NCBI GenBank assembly: GCA_030522415.1
Contig: CM060121.1
Span: 7,179,976 to 7,243,975, forward strand
Direction: 5' to 3'
DNA length: 64,000 bases
Origin: Channallabes apus
Taxonomy: Eukaryota; Chordata; Actinopteri; Siluriformes; Clariidae
The position numbers and the translations under genes were made by a program. Each line of letters begins with the position of its first letter. Within the stretch, counting starts at the first letter, position 1. Shown one piece after another: positions 48,574-59,127 of this stretch. A model generated the notes under the pieces. The model searched no databases. It saw only the letters and a program-made list of their open reading frames with translations, and had not been told where the DNA came from.

Positions 48574-50510
48574 CATGATACAATTCATTGCTATGATGTT
48601 ATTGATCACACTGATATTATTTATCGCATCAATACTTGATCACACTAACACTACTGGTCACAATGATAGTACTGATCACAACACTATTGAAATCAACAAT
48701 CAATACTCTACACTAGGGATCACACCACTAATTAATCACAACAACATGACTGATGTCATCCATGTGTGATCATACTGATACTATAAATCATATAAAAATT
48801 ATGAATTGCATTGATATTATTGATCAAAATGATCAACATACGATTGATCACAATATTATTGTTTAAATCGACTAAATACTATTGATCATTATTCTACTGA
48901 TCACATAGAAACTAGAGCACAACAATATTATTGATAATAATATTCCTGATTACATTGAAACTTGATCACAACAATACTGTTGATCACATCAAAACAGGAT
49001 CACAAAAATACTGTTTATCATGACAGTACTATTGATTATAATGGTATTGATCACATCCAAACTAGATCACAAAAATACTATTGATCACAACACTACTGAC
49101 CAAAAAAGCCTAGATCACAATAATACTATCTATCCCAACAGTACTGTTGATCATAAGACTATTGATCACAAAACCATTGATCACATCAAAACTAGATCAC
49201 AACAGTACTATTGATCACAACAGTGCCATTGATCACAAGAATATGATCACAAGAATCATCAAAACTAGATCACAATACTATTGATTACATCAAAACTAGA
49301 TCACAACAGTACTACTGATCACAACAGTACTATTTATCACTACAGAACTACTGATCACAACAGTACTATTTATCACTACAGAACTACTGATCACAACAGT
49401 ACTATTTATCACTACAGAACTACTGATCACATTATAACTAAATCACAATAATATTGATCACATCAAAACTAGATCACAATAATACTACTGATCACAACAG
49501 TACTACTGACCAAAACAAAACTAGATCACAAAAATACTATCTATCCCAACAGCACTGTTGATCATAAGACTATTGATTACAAAACTATTGATCACATCAA
49601 AACTAGATCACAACAGTGCCATTGATCACGAGAATATGATATGCATCACATCAAAACTAGATCACAATACTATTGATTACATCAAGACTAGATCACAAGA
49701 ATACTATTGATCAGAACAGTACTGTTGATCATAAGACTATTGATCACAATACTATTGATTACATCAAAACTAGATCACAATAATATTATTGATCACAACA
49801 ACACTACTGACCAAAAAACCTAGATCACAAAAATACTATCGATCCCAACAGTACTGTTGATCATAAGACTATTGATCACAACACTACTGATCACATCAAA
49901 ACTATTTATCAAAACAAAATTAGATCACAACAATACTATCTATCACAACAGTACTATTGATCACAGCAAAACAAGATCACAACAATAATTTATCACACTG
50001 ACCATATAAATACTTCTGAATAAATCTGCAATTGATCACAGTGACACTGTTGCTCCTATTGATCATATCAGCAGAACTGATCACATCCACACTGTTGGTC
50101 AAACTTGCACAATCGCAGCGACTCTCACATCAAAGTCAGTTCCCTTCTCGAGGACCTCAAGTTCTGAAGCATCTACAGTATTACATCAGATGATCAGCGC
50201 ACAGGATCATATCAAATGCTTTTAGAAAAAGATGGAAAAAAAAGTTTTTTCCCACGCCTTGTGAAGATGATTAGTGTTTGTTAGATGTGCAGTTCGTACA
50301 GTAACCTTAAACAGATCTGTGCAGAAGGTTTTCTAAACAACACTAGAAACGCTGAGCTGCACGCCTCTCCTGGGGTTATAATAAAACTCTCATAACAAAC
50401 ACTGTGTGCACAGAGCAGTTCTCCTCTTTTAATGATCTCACTGCAGTTTATTTATTATTTGTATTTTCTCCTTTCTCAGATCTATGCTTTTCTCTGCTCT
50501 CACCTCTCTG

Positions 50511-50543
<33 letters not shown>

Positions 50544-50659
50544 TACATACTCCGTGCTTGTCCTTACAGCCCAGGACAGATGATTTAAATCCGATTCCGG
50601 AAAAGATATCCGTCGTGAATTATTAAGTGCAAAAATAAAATAAAATAAAATAAACACCG

Positions 50660-50765
50660 ACTCTTATTGGGTTTTTTTCTGTCTCGCGCTTCGCTCGCGC
50701 TCGGTTCAGTTGCTCGGCTCTTTTTCTTCCAGCGGGACACCGGAGCGCTCGCGCATACAAAACAG
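50660..50765 (-). promoter_or_regulatory. CpG-rich block, candidate ankrd50 promoter or 5' UTR exon
   Basis: This is a short CpG-dense stretch (CGCGCTTCGCTCGCGCTCGG, then GGAGCGCTCGCGC) in otherwise AT-rich DNA, 3.3 kb upstream of the start codon. A non-coding first exon could lie here. No TATA box or splice donor decides it. Confidence 0.3.
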
Positions 50766-50787
50766 ACACCGAGGTGGGCTGCTTGAG

Positions 50788-51036
50788 ATGTTGCCAGATC
50801 ATCAGTTTTGTCACGTTTTTAACCTACTTTTGAATCATCAGCACGATTTTTCTGCGTGTTCTACTTAAAAGTTATTCCAAATATTACTGTAGGGAAACGC
50901 TTAAACCAATCAGTATAAACATATTATTTTTACATTTAAATGCAAGTCATGTTTATGTGTGAAGGGTTTACACGAGCAATATTAATGATTTAAAATGTCA
51001 GCATGACAAAATATTCATAGCACGTATATTTTGTCA

Positions 51037-51098
<62 letters not shown>

Positions 51099-51331
51099 GC
51101 ATGTTGGTGTAAAAAAAATGATATATTAAATCAGATGATCAGGCATGTTGGTGTAAAAAAAACAGTGTCAGTAAATAAATCATTAATATTGCTATAAACC
51201 CTCCACACATAAACATGACTTGCATTTAAATGTAAAAAGAAAATGATTATACTGATTGGTTTAAGCGTTTCCCTACAGTAATATTTGGAGTAACTTTAAG
51301 TAGAATTACGATACATACCTGGCAACCAAAG
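50788..51331. repeat. Large inverted repeat with AT microsatellite core
   Basis: Arms of about 145 bp (50859-51003 and 51165-51305) are inverted complements with few mismatches (for example AAATATTACTGTAGGGAAAC and GTTTCCCTACAGTAATATTT). The loop holds a (TA)n run (51039-51094). Outer ends GTTGCCAG occur at both sides. It lies between two promoter-like blocks. Confidence 0.85.
51039..51094. repeat. (TA)n microsatellite in the loop of an inverted repeat
   Basis: About 28 pure TA units. Confidence 0.97.
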
Positions 51332-51335
51332 ATTC

Positions 51336-52016
51336 TACGTCATTACTGATGCCGGAAGTAAACTCCCCAATAGGAGGGGGGAAAAGAATAAGCCTGCTTA
51401 GATTCAAATTCGATTCACGAATCAGAAAACAACCTGGTATATTATTATTTGTAATAATAAAAAAAATATATACAATAATCTTTCAGCTTATTTACGTATG
51501 CATCTAATGCATAGAAGAATACCTAGTTTTCTATTCATATTCTACATTGAAAACTACATATCCATACACGAAACAATTTCCGTCGTCACTTCCGGGTGCT
51601 ATAGTCCCTAACCTGATGTATATATCTAGTTATCTATTAGAATAAATACATTAATACAACAAAGACAAAAACAATGTTTCTCATGAGGGTCATGACTGAA
51701 AAATATTATCAACGTTTTTAACGCGTTTAACAACATAAACGATACAATAACTCCCACGCGCTGGCGAGTGGATTATGGGATGTGTAGTTTTTAGACTGCC
51801 AATGTAGAGTACGATGCTTTATTCAACGCTGAAAAACAAATCCACCAGCAGCAACAACAATAAAAAACTTTATTTAAAAGCTACTAATATGATTATAAAT
51901 TATGGGTTGGTATCAAATCACAAATTACTATAACTATATTTCAAGTGTGCTGCAAACGAAACATGTGACGGAAGTAAATATGGGATTTGAAGCAAATGAT
52001 GCTGGGATTTGGAGTT
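51336..52016. promoter_or_regulatory. Cluster of housekeeping-promoter motifs upstream of ankrd50
   Basis: The block contains a CRE core ACGTCA (51337-51342), an ETS site CCGGAAGT (51352-51359), CCAAT (51367-51371) and a second ETS site ACTTCCGG (51588-51595). It also has three ZNF143-like motifs: ACTACATATCCAT near 51553, TTATGGGATGTGTAGT (51773-51788) and GCTGGGATTTGGAGTT (52001-52016). It may be the ankrd50 promoter or belong to a divergent gene outside the window. Confidence 0.35.
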
Positions 52017-52139
52017 TTACACCAGTTCACAACGCAACATGTCAAAGGCGTGATTAAAATCACGTAAATGTTGAACGTAGGGTGCACTATACAGGGGTAT
52101 ATAGCCTATTTCAACATTTTATTTAAACATTTCACTAGT

Positions 52140-52339
52140 GAGCAGAATATTATTTAGTATTTATTTACTTACACGCATGATTTGTCTATTGGTCAGAACG
52201 CGCTCATTTAATGATATGGTTCATACATTAGAGGACCAGAAGTCTCATGGTTTGTCTGTCTGTATGTCTTTTTGTACATTTACTTTATTGTCAAAACTAT
52301 TCACTCGCTTCGCTGCCTTCATGTGCATATAAACTTTAG
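52140..52339. repeat. Unclassified interspersed repeat, copy B (left part)
   Basis: TTGGTCAGAACGCGCTCATT, TTCATACATTAGAGGACCAG and a TGTCTGTCTG block match the left part of copy A; then the Tc1 fossil follows. Confidence 0.6.
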
Positions 52340-53375
52340 TAACATCCCATTCTTAATCCATAGGGTTTAATATGATGTTGGCCCCGCCCCCTTTGCAGCT
52401 ATAACAGCTTCAAGTCTTCTGGGATGGTTTTATAAAATGTTTAGGAGTGTATTTATGTGAATATTTGACCATTCCTCCAGAAGCGAATTTGTGAGGTCAG
52501 ACACTGATGTTGGCTTGCTGTCTCCGATCTAATTTATCCCAAGGATGAGGCCAGTCAGGTTCTTTCACACCAAATTCGTTCATCCATATCTTTATGGACC
52601 TTGCTTTGTGCACTGGTGCGCAGTCATGTGGGAACAAACTATAGCCATAAAGAGCATGGAATTGTCCAAAATGTCTAGGAATGCTGAAGCATTTGGAGTT
52701 CCAATCACTGTAGCTAAGGGGCTGAACCCAGCTCCTGAAAAACAACTCCACATCATTATGCTGTTCCACAAAACTTTACACTTGGCACAATGCAAACCCA
52801 GACTTGTCCATCAGATTGCCAGACAGAGAAGCGTGATTCGTCACTCCAAAGAACGTACTTACAATGTTCCAGTGGTGCCGTTCTTCACACCACTGCATCC
52901 GATGTTTTGCATTGCGTTTGATTATGTACTGCTTGGATGCAGCTGCTCAGCCATGGGAATCCATTCCATAAAGCTATCTACGCACCATTCTTGAGCTAAT
53001 CTGAAGGCCCCATGGTGTTTGGAGGTCTGTAACTATTGACTCTACAGAAAGTTGGTGACCTCTGTGCACTATGCATCTCATCATCCGCTGACCCCACTCT
53101 GTGATTTTACATGGCCTGAGTGGCGCTTCCACTCAGTTTCCACTTGTTATAATACCAGTCATAATTGACTATGGATGACTTCGTATCGAGGAAATTTCAT
53201 GACTGGACTTATTGCACAAGTGGCATCCTGGAATTCGTTGAGCGATCCATTCTTTTACAAATGTTTGTAGAAGCGGTCTGCATGCCTACAGTAGGTGCTT
53301 GATTTTATACACTTGTATCCATGGAAGTGATTGGAATACCTTAATTCAATTATTTGGATGGCTGAGTGCAGTGGC
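52340..53375 (-). pseudogene. Tc1 transposon fossil with transposase remnants
   Basis: Minus-strand pieces of a Tc1 transposase: MMWSCFSGAGFSPL and GTPNASAFLDILDN (about 52600-52770) and FPHDCAPVHKARSIKIWMNE (about 52570-52620), in two frames. The catalytic block HDCAPVHK is recognisable. N-terminal sequence runs to about 53250. Stops and deletions show it is dead, and the TA-flanked ends are not clear. Confidence 0.8.
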
Positions 53376-53544
53376 AGCTGATGCAAAATATTTTTTTGGG
53401 TTGGGCAAACTAAATAAAAATTTAACTTTTAATAATTGCCATTTATCAGGTGATTAAGCATCATTACTACTAATATAAAATAAAGGCATGACTCACATCG
53501 CATCCAGTCAGCCAGTTCCGGTTTCCATAAGAAGTGAATACTTT

Positions 53545-53685
53545 TAGCACACATATACTTTTAGCTGGACAGAATTTATTGAAACTTTGGCAGTATAACG
53601 TGCTATAAATTAAACCAAAATGTTTAGTAGAAGTGAAGTTATGAGCAGTTATGTGCCGGATTACAAACTGGAAGTTTTGACAGCT
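53545..53685. repeat. Repeat module before the LTR element
   Basis: GACAGAATTTATTGAAACTT and TTATGTGCCGGATTACAA match the right part of copy A and the module after the LTR element. Confidence 0.65.
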
Positions 53686-54395
53686 TGTAGCACAGCCACA
53701 CAAAAGGGGCGTTTTCATACACAGGGAATTGGATGTGGAGCTAATGCTGCTCACCTGTGGCCGAAGGTGTGCCCTAGCGGTTTCTATTCCCCTATTGACA
53801 GTGTTTTGGTCACCGGGCAAGTTCCCGCGCATGCGCGATCGCAACGCATGGGAACCCGGAAGTGACGTGGATCACATGATCTGGCATAAAGCCGGAACCG
53901 GCATAGAAGCCGACACGGAGAGATGAAGACAGCGTGCTGCATTTTGTTTGAGGCTGTGAGACTGCTTGCGGATTATTGTTCCATAATTTCATCCAGTACC
54001 CAGCTCATTCCGTTTATCGATCTCCCAGACCTACCATCGTCATTTGGTGAGATCGAGCCATCTCTCCAACTTCACCATTTCACCCCAATTGCCATATTTC
54101 AGACACTGGACTATCATACACACACACTCACACACACACCCGCATACATCGCGCACACACTTTTTTCTATTTGTATATATTTTGTATATATTGGTTTGTG
54201 GTGCACCGTGTTTGTTTATTTCTTTATTCCGTCTGTATAATACACTTGGTTTAATTTATTATAATTGTTTTGTGTCGCGTCGTGTTTTGTCCAGCTGCGG
54301 TTGCGCAATACCGGAAGTAGTGTTATCAAGCCCCTGTTTAGATTCCCGAATCCGTTCTTTTGTGACCAAGCGGTTTTATAAATCCAAGCATTACA
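53686..54395 (+). repeat. 5' LTR, 710 bp
   Basis: Starts TGTAGC and ends GCATTACA. Contains CA repeats near 54115, a TATATATTTTGTATATA stretch near 54173, and an ETS-like CCGGAAGTGACGT near 53855. Confidence 0.92.
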
Positions 54396-54398
54396 TAG

Positions 54399-54410
54399 TG
54401 GTGGCCCGTA
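54399..54410 (+). other. Probable primer-binding site
   Basis: TGGTGGCCCGTA begins 3 nt after the 5' LTR and is complementary to the 3' end of vertebrate tRNA-Ile(AAT) as I recall it. The match is then broken by a short CA insertion before CGGGGA. Confidence 0.55.
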
Positions 54411-54454
54411 CACACGGGGAATCTGTATTTAGGGATATTTTCCAGTTTTGTGTG

Positions 54455-56632
54455 ATGTGGCTGAACAAAATGGATGCTAATGCTAACATCGCTAATGCTA
54501 GTGCTAATGCTAGTAGTGCTGCTAAGGCCGACTGGGTAGTTCATAATAACATGCCGGTTGATGTAGATGATGCATTTTATACACGCCGTGACCTTACAAC
54601 TGAATTAACGTCATTGATTAGTTCTTTATATATATCAGATAGCCATGATAATGTCAATGCTGATGATTATATTGTTCATGGGACTGATATAGAGGTAGTG
54701 CACACACTACAGACTGAACTTTATCAATGCAAGATGGACATGGTGGCGCTTACTGATAAAGTGAGCTCCATAGAGCAGGATTATAGACAATCCAAAGACA
54801 GCAGTCTCAACCGGGAAATCAGTTTTCGTGACGCAGTGGACGCGAGCTTGGAAGGGCTGCAGCGCTACTGCCAGGAGGCTCTCGAAAAAATGGAGAGAGC
54901 CATCGTTGACTGTTTTCTGCGACGGGACGTCATCTGGGAAAACCGGATGAAGAGACTGCGTCTCACCAGTACGCCCACCACACACAGGTTACAGGCCTGC
55001 ACCCCTGCATCCCCTCCATCTCCTGCACAACATCTGCCCAGCACTCCAACCACTACAGCGACGGCCAAGGTGAAGCTACCAAGCACTCATGCCATCACCG
55101 ACGTTCCTCCTGGTGTTCCAGCACACTCCTCGGCTCTGCTCTCCTCCCCACTTTCTTCTTCTTCTCTGCATGCTCATCCATCCATCTGTGTGGAGTTCCC
55201 AGCCTTCTGCGACGCGTCAGAGACAGCTGAGGTGAGGAACTTCATCGAGCAAGCAGAGAAATACATGGAGATCAGACCCCTGACCCGCCCTGAGCTGCTG
55301 GGAACCCTCGGCACGGTTCTACGAGGGCCTGCTCTGAGTTGGTGGAAGGCGGAGAAAGGCAAGGTGAAGGACTGGCAGTCTTTTAAACAGGCGTTCATGG
55401 CAGCGTTCATACTGGACGACGACCTCGACGAAGAGGAAGACAACCTGAGGTCTCCGGTACAGCAGCCAACGCAACGCCACGGAGACTTCGCCGATGACCA
55501 CCCCGCCCTCTGTCTCATGGGGAAACCTGATATCTCCGATGAAGAACAAGTGGGGCAAACCAGGGAGAATATCCACATGAGAGTGGAAGGAGGTTTAAGA
55601 GGAGCGGCGAGCTCCAAGGAAAAACAGGTGAAGAGAGGCGCTAGGGGAGAGAAAGACAGCAAGGACCGCTTTATTCCAGGTCCAGATGCCATACCCCGAG
55701 CACCCCCGCCGCTGAAAGGAGCTGACACCCCACGTCTACCCACCACGTCCACTAAAGAGGCCTCCAGCTTCCCGAGCGACCTGAGCGAGATCATCAACGC
55801 CCAACAGAACGACCTAACTATCACGAAGCTGCTCTCCAAAGATCACCCAAGAGGCATACAAGATCAAAGGGTCACCTTCGAAGGTCGTCAGGGCGTGCTA
55901 TATCGCCGGGTACCGGTAAGGAAAGGAGAGAAATTTCAGCTCGTTGTCCCCCAGTCTCTAATAAAGATTTTTCTTCACTATTACCACGACAATCCTCTGG
56001 GAGGACACTGGGGACAACTGAAAACCCTGCTGAGGTTACTAGAGGTGGCGTGGTGGCCGACGGTGCGGAAGGACGTGTGGCGTTATACTAGAGCCTGCAG
56101 CATGTGCCACCGACACAAGACAGGACATCCATCATCACCCCGACAAAGACCCATCATGGAGGAGGGCCAACAGAGAGCAGAACACCGGAGATCCAGACAA
56201 GCCAGATGTCACTTTCACCCGGGAGAACTGGTTTGGGTCAAAACTCAACCTCCCTCCTCCACAGCCAAGAGAGATTCTGCAAGGCGAGTGCCCCAGTGGG
56301 AGGGTCCAGCAGAGATAAAACCCAGAAAAAGACCGAAAAAATACACAAGGTCTTGGGGATACCCACAAAAAGCCGATCGGTATGGTGTGGCGAATTTAAA
56401 GTGCTTGTGCGGACGTTCTCCTCAGACGCCGGAAGCTTGGGGGGGGGGTCTATGTAGCGCTGCCACACAAAAGGGGCGTTTTCATACACAGGGAATTGGA
56501 TGTGGAGCTAATGCTGCTCACCTGTGGCCGAAGGCGTGCCCTAGCGGTTTCTGTTTCCCCTTGGACAGTGTTTTGGTCACCGGGCAAGTTCCCGCGCATG
56601 CGCGATCACGACGCAAGGGAACCCGGAAGTGA
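54455..56632 (+). CDS. gag-like protein fused to an integrase zinc-binding remnant
   Basis: An open frame of about 725 codons is the only coding unit of the LTR element. The N-terminal part has an Asn/Ala-rich start (NANIANASANAS) and a coiled-coil-like segment (about residues 70-145). A Ser/Pro-rich linker follows, then a Retrotrans_gag-type domain with GPALSWWKAEKGKVKDWQSF (about 285-300). I see no CCHC knuckle. After an acidic linker, an integrase H2C2 zinc-binding domain follows (HYYHDNPLGGHWGQ, then CSMCHRHK), then a short FHPGELVWVK piece of the integrase C-terminus. The whole protease, RT, RNase H and DDE core is absent between them. The frame runs into the 3' LTR before stopping at 56632. 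The start at 54455 (or 54470) is the first Met after the primer-binding site. It probably depends on a full-length relative. Confidence 0.8.
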   Translation: MWLNKMDANANIANASANASSAAKADWVVHNNMPVDVDDAFYTRRDLTTELTSLISSLYISDSHDNVNADDYIVHGTDIEVVHTLQTELYQCKMDMVALTDKVSSIEQDYRQSKDSSLNREISFRDAVDASLEGLQRYCQEALEKMERAIVDCFLRRDVIWENRMKRLRLTSTPTTHRLQACTPASPPSPAQHLPSTPTTTATAKVKLPSTHAITDVPPGVPAHSSALLSSPLSSSSLHAHPSICVEFPAFCDASETAEVRNFIEQAEKYMEIRPLTRPELLGTLGTVLRGPALSWWKAEKGKVKDWQSFKQAFMAAFILDDDLDEEEDNLRSPVQQPTQRHGDFADDHPALCLMGKPDISDEEQVGQTRENIHMRVEGGLRGAASSKEKQVKRGARGEKDSKDRFIPGPDAIPRAPPPLKGADTPRLPTTSTKEASSFPSDLSEIINAQQNDLTITKLLSKDHPRGIQDQRVTFEGRQGVLYRRVPVRKGEKFQLVVPQSLIKIFLHYYHDNPLGGHWGQLKTLLRLLEVAWWPTVRKDVWRYTRACSMCHRHKTGHPSSPRQRPIMEEGQQRAEHRRSRQARCHFHPGELVWVKTQPPSSTAKRDSARRVPQWEGPAEIKPRKRPKKYTRSWGYPQKADRYGVANLKCLCGRSPQTPEAWGGGLCSAATQKGRFHTQGIGCGANAAHLWPKACPSGFCFPLDSVLVTGQVPAHARSRRKGTRK

Positions 56633-57161
56633 CGGGGGTCACATGATCCGGCATAAAGCCGGAACCGGCAAGGAAGCCGGTACGGAGAGATGAAGACAGC
56701 GCGCTGCATGGTTTTTGAGACTGAGAGCCTGTTTGTGGATTATTGTGGATTAATTTCATTCAGTACCCAGCTCATTCCGTTTATCGATCTCCCAGACCTA
56801 CCATCGTCATTGGGTGAGATCGATCCATCTCTCCAACTCACCATTTCACCCCAATTGCCATATTTCAGACACTGGACTATCATACACACACACTCACACA
56901 CACACCCGCATACATCGCGCACACACTTTTTTCTATTTGTATATATTTTGTATATATTGGTTTGTGGTGCACCGTGTTTGTTTATTTCTTTATTCCGTCT
57001 GTTTAATACACTTGGTTTAATTTATTATAATTGTTTTGTGTCGCGTCGTGTTTTGTCCAGCTGCAATTGCGCAATACCGGAAGTAGTGTTATCAAGCCCC
57101 TGTTTAGATTCCCGAATCCGTTCTTTTGTGACCAAGCGGTTTTATAAATCCAAGCGTTACA
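56453..57161 (+). repeat. 3' LTR, 709 bp
   Basis: Same ends as the 5' LTR (TGTAGC to GTTACA). Differs from it at roughly 35 positions in the first half and only about four in the second half (my count by eye). Confidence 0.92.
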
Positions 57162-57165
57162 AGCT

Positions 57166-57300
57166 GACTGCACATGCGTGGAGAGAATTTATTGAAACAT
57201 TTGCATTACTTAGATATCTGGCTGGAGTTTAACCTGCACCATAAGTGAAATCAAAATGTTGAGTAAAAGCGATGTTGATGAACAAATTATGTGCCGGATT
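57166..57300. repeat. Repeat module after the LTR element
   Basis: AGAATTTATTGAAACATTTG, TTTAACCTGCACCATAAGTG and TTATGTGCCGGATTAATA repeat the module found before the LTR element. Confidence 0.65.
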
Positions 57301-57324
57301 AATATTCTTAAAGTATTGATAGCC

Positions 57325-57608
57325 TACACTCACTCACTGTCTATACCGCTTTATCCTGTATTTTGCGTCACAGGGGGCCTGGAGCCTAAAGGCATGAGGT
57401 GGGGTACACCCTGAACAGGGTGCCAATCTATCACAGAGCACAGACACCAATTAGTCTAATCTGCAGGTACGGAGGAAACCCACCAAGCGCGGGGAGAACA
57501 TGCAAACTGTATGCACACGGAGACGGGAATCGAGCCTGGCCGGGAATTGAACCCGGACAAGGGAAGTGCAAGGCGACAGTGAAAACCACTATATCACCGT
57601 GCTGCCTG
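57325..57608 (-). mobile_element. DANA-like SINE, decayed copy
   Basis: Tail (CTATACCGCTTTATCCTG), middle (GGAGAACATGCAAACTGTAT) and head (GGCAGCACGGTGATATAGTG on the minus strand) are all present, with small deletions. Confidence 0.85.
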
Positions 57609-58487
57609 ATAGCCTGCATATACAATTATAATTATATTTGAACAATTTTCCAGGACAATAAAATCTACCTCATTTAGCAAAATTCTCCTTTGAGACTGCA
57701 CTCATCTGCATTATTGTTTGCTCATTTTATCAGTTTTCATATATATTTCTCTCTCTTGGTCTCTCTCTCTCTCTCTCTCTCTCTCTTTGTTTTAACCAGC
57801 ACTGTAAAACACCCACACAACAATTTAGACATCAAACTAAACGCCTGCCACGATTTGCATGTCTTGATCCGATTTCTGCAGAACAACCACCATTTTAAGC
57901 TCCTCATCCTTAAACTGAACTGGAAACCCACTTGGCTCTTTCCCAGACTATTTGACCCAATCAAGAGAATTTGGATAATTACTGCAATTTTCCCTTGTCT
58001 TTGTGGCCAGATGAGAAAAGCTGCCAAATTTGAACAGTAAAGTAGATCTCAAAGGGGGTGAAGGTTTCAATCCTACTGAGCTAATCAGCCTCCTCTGAGA
58101 AAATGGAAAACCTCCCGTGGGGTCTACTTGGCACCTACACGCCAGCCTGTCTCATTATAACTAACAGACCTGTGATTTCTCTTACATTTCAGTCAGTGTG
58201 GGGGAGATCCTGAGTGCTGTGATTATTTAAAATATCAGCTTGCTACATATGGGGTTAATCCTGTGTGCTAAACTCTTCATGTCGCGGCTCTGGAAGATTT
58301 CTACTTAGTCATGGTTAAGGAGGATACAGCAGTATTTGAGATGATTTAGGGAACATGTTTTGTACACACATTGACAGCTGTTTCAATTATTAGAAATATC
58401 AGTTAGAAATTATGTATTAATGCGTATCATAATAATAATTATGATCTGGCTGATGATTCTAGCATATAACAGAGCGATACTTGTTTA

Positions 58488-59038
58488 CAGTCCAGTGAAA
58501 AAGTATTTCTTGACTTTTTATTATTATTTTTTGCGTATTTGTCACACATAAATAACCATTCTTGGGTTATGTACTGTAACAAGACAGTAATCCAAAACAC
58601 CCCAGCAAGTCCACATCTGCATGGCTCAAAAAACACACAAATGAAGGTTCTGGAGTAGCCTGGCCTTAAATCCGTTTGAGAGCATTAAATAGGCTGCTCA
58701 TGCCAAAAACTCTCCAATGTGGCTTAAATAAGATAATCCTGCAAAGAAGATTGGGCCAAAATTCCTCCATACTGATTTTATTGGCAGTTATCACAAATGC
58801 TTGATTGCAGCTATTCCTGTCAAAGGTGGCACAACCAGTTATAAGGTTTAGGGGCAATTACTTTTTCACATAGGGCCAGGTAGGTTAGGACTGCTTTTTC
58901 CGTTAATAAATGAAATCAATAAATGAAAACTACATTTTGTATTTATTGTGTATTTACAATGGACTTACTTTATCTTTGTGTAATATTAAAATTAGTTTGC
59001 TTACAAATATGCACAAAAACAACAACAACAACAACAAC

Positions 59039-59083
<45 letters not shown>

Positions 59084-59127
59084 TGAAGAAAAAAAACTCA
59101 GAGTGCAAATACTTTTTCACAGCACTT
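58488..59127 (+). mobile_element. Internally deleted Tc1-like transposon
   Basis: Left end CAGTCCAGTGAAAAAGTATT at a TA; right end AAATACTTTTTCACAGCACT. The interior keeps only the C-terminal transposase region (CAGCAAGTCCACATCTGCAT to GTGGCACAACCAGTTATAAG), with frame breaks. An AAC/AAT microsatellite expanded inside at 59017-59078. Confidence 0.82.
59017..59078. repeat. (AAC)n(AAT)n microsatellite
   Basis: Seven AAC-type units then about 13 AAT units, inside a Tc1 relic. Confidence 0.95.

Larger units (their letters stand above)
48170..50100. repeat. Degenerate TGATCA-rich satellite
   Basis: About 1.9 kb of loosely repeated 15-18-bp units of the type ACTATTGATCACAACAG, with frequent TGATCA palindromes. 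Many units vary (AGATCAC, TTATCAC). The stretch 49315-49430 has a clear longer repeat around TTTATCACTACAGAACTA. There is no coding potential. It lies upstream of the ankrd50 start-codon exon. Confidence 0.85.
53686..57161 (+). mobile_element. Complete non-autonomous gypsy-like LTR retrotransposon
   Basis: Two LTRs (53686-54395 and 56453-57161) bracket a 2057-bp interior. A 4-bp duplication AGCT flanks it (53682-53685 and 57162-57165). The primer-binding site TGGTGGCCCGTA (54399-54410) follows the 5' LTR by 3 nt and fits tRNA-Ile from memory. A G-run (56439-56448) precedes the 3' LTR. Protease, reverse transcriptase, RNase H and the integrase core are missing. Confidence 0.92.

Noticed and set aside
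54044..54454. Upstream part of the LTR element frame as coding
   Set aside because: It lies within the 5' LTR and primer-binding site and reads CA repeats; the Met at 54455 is the first sensible start.
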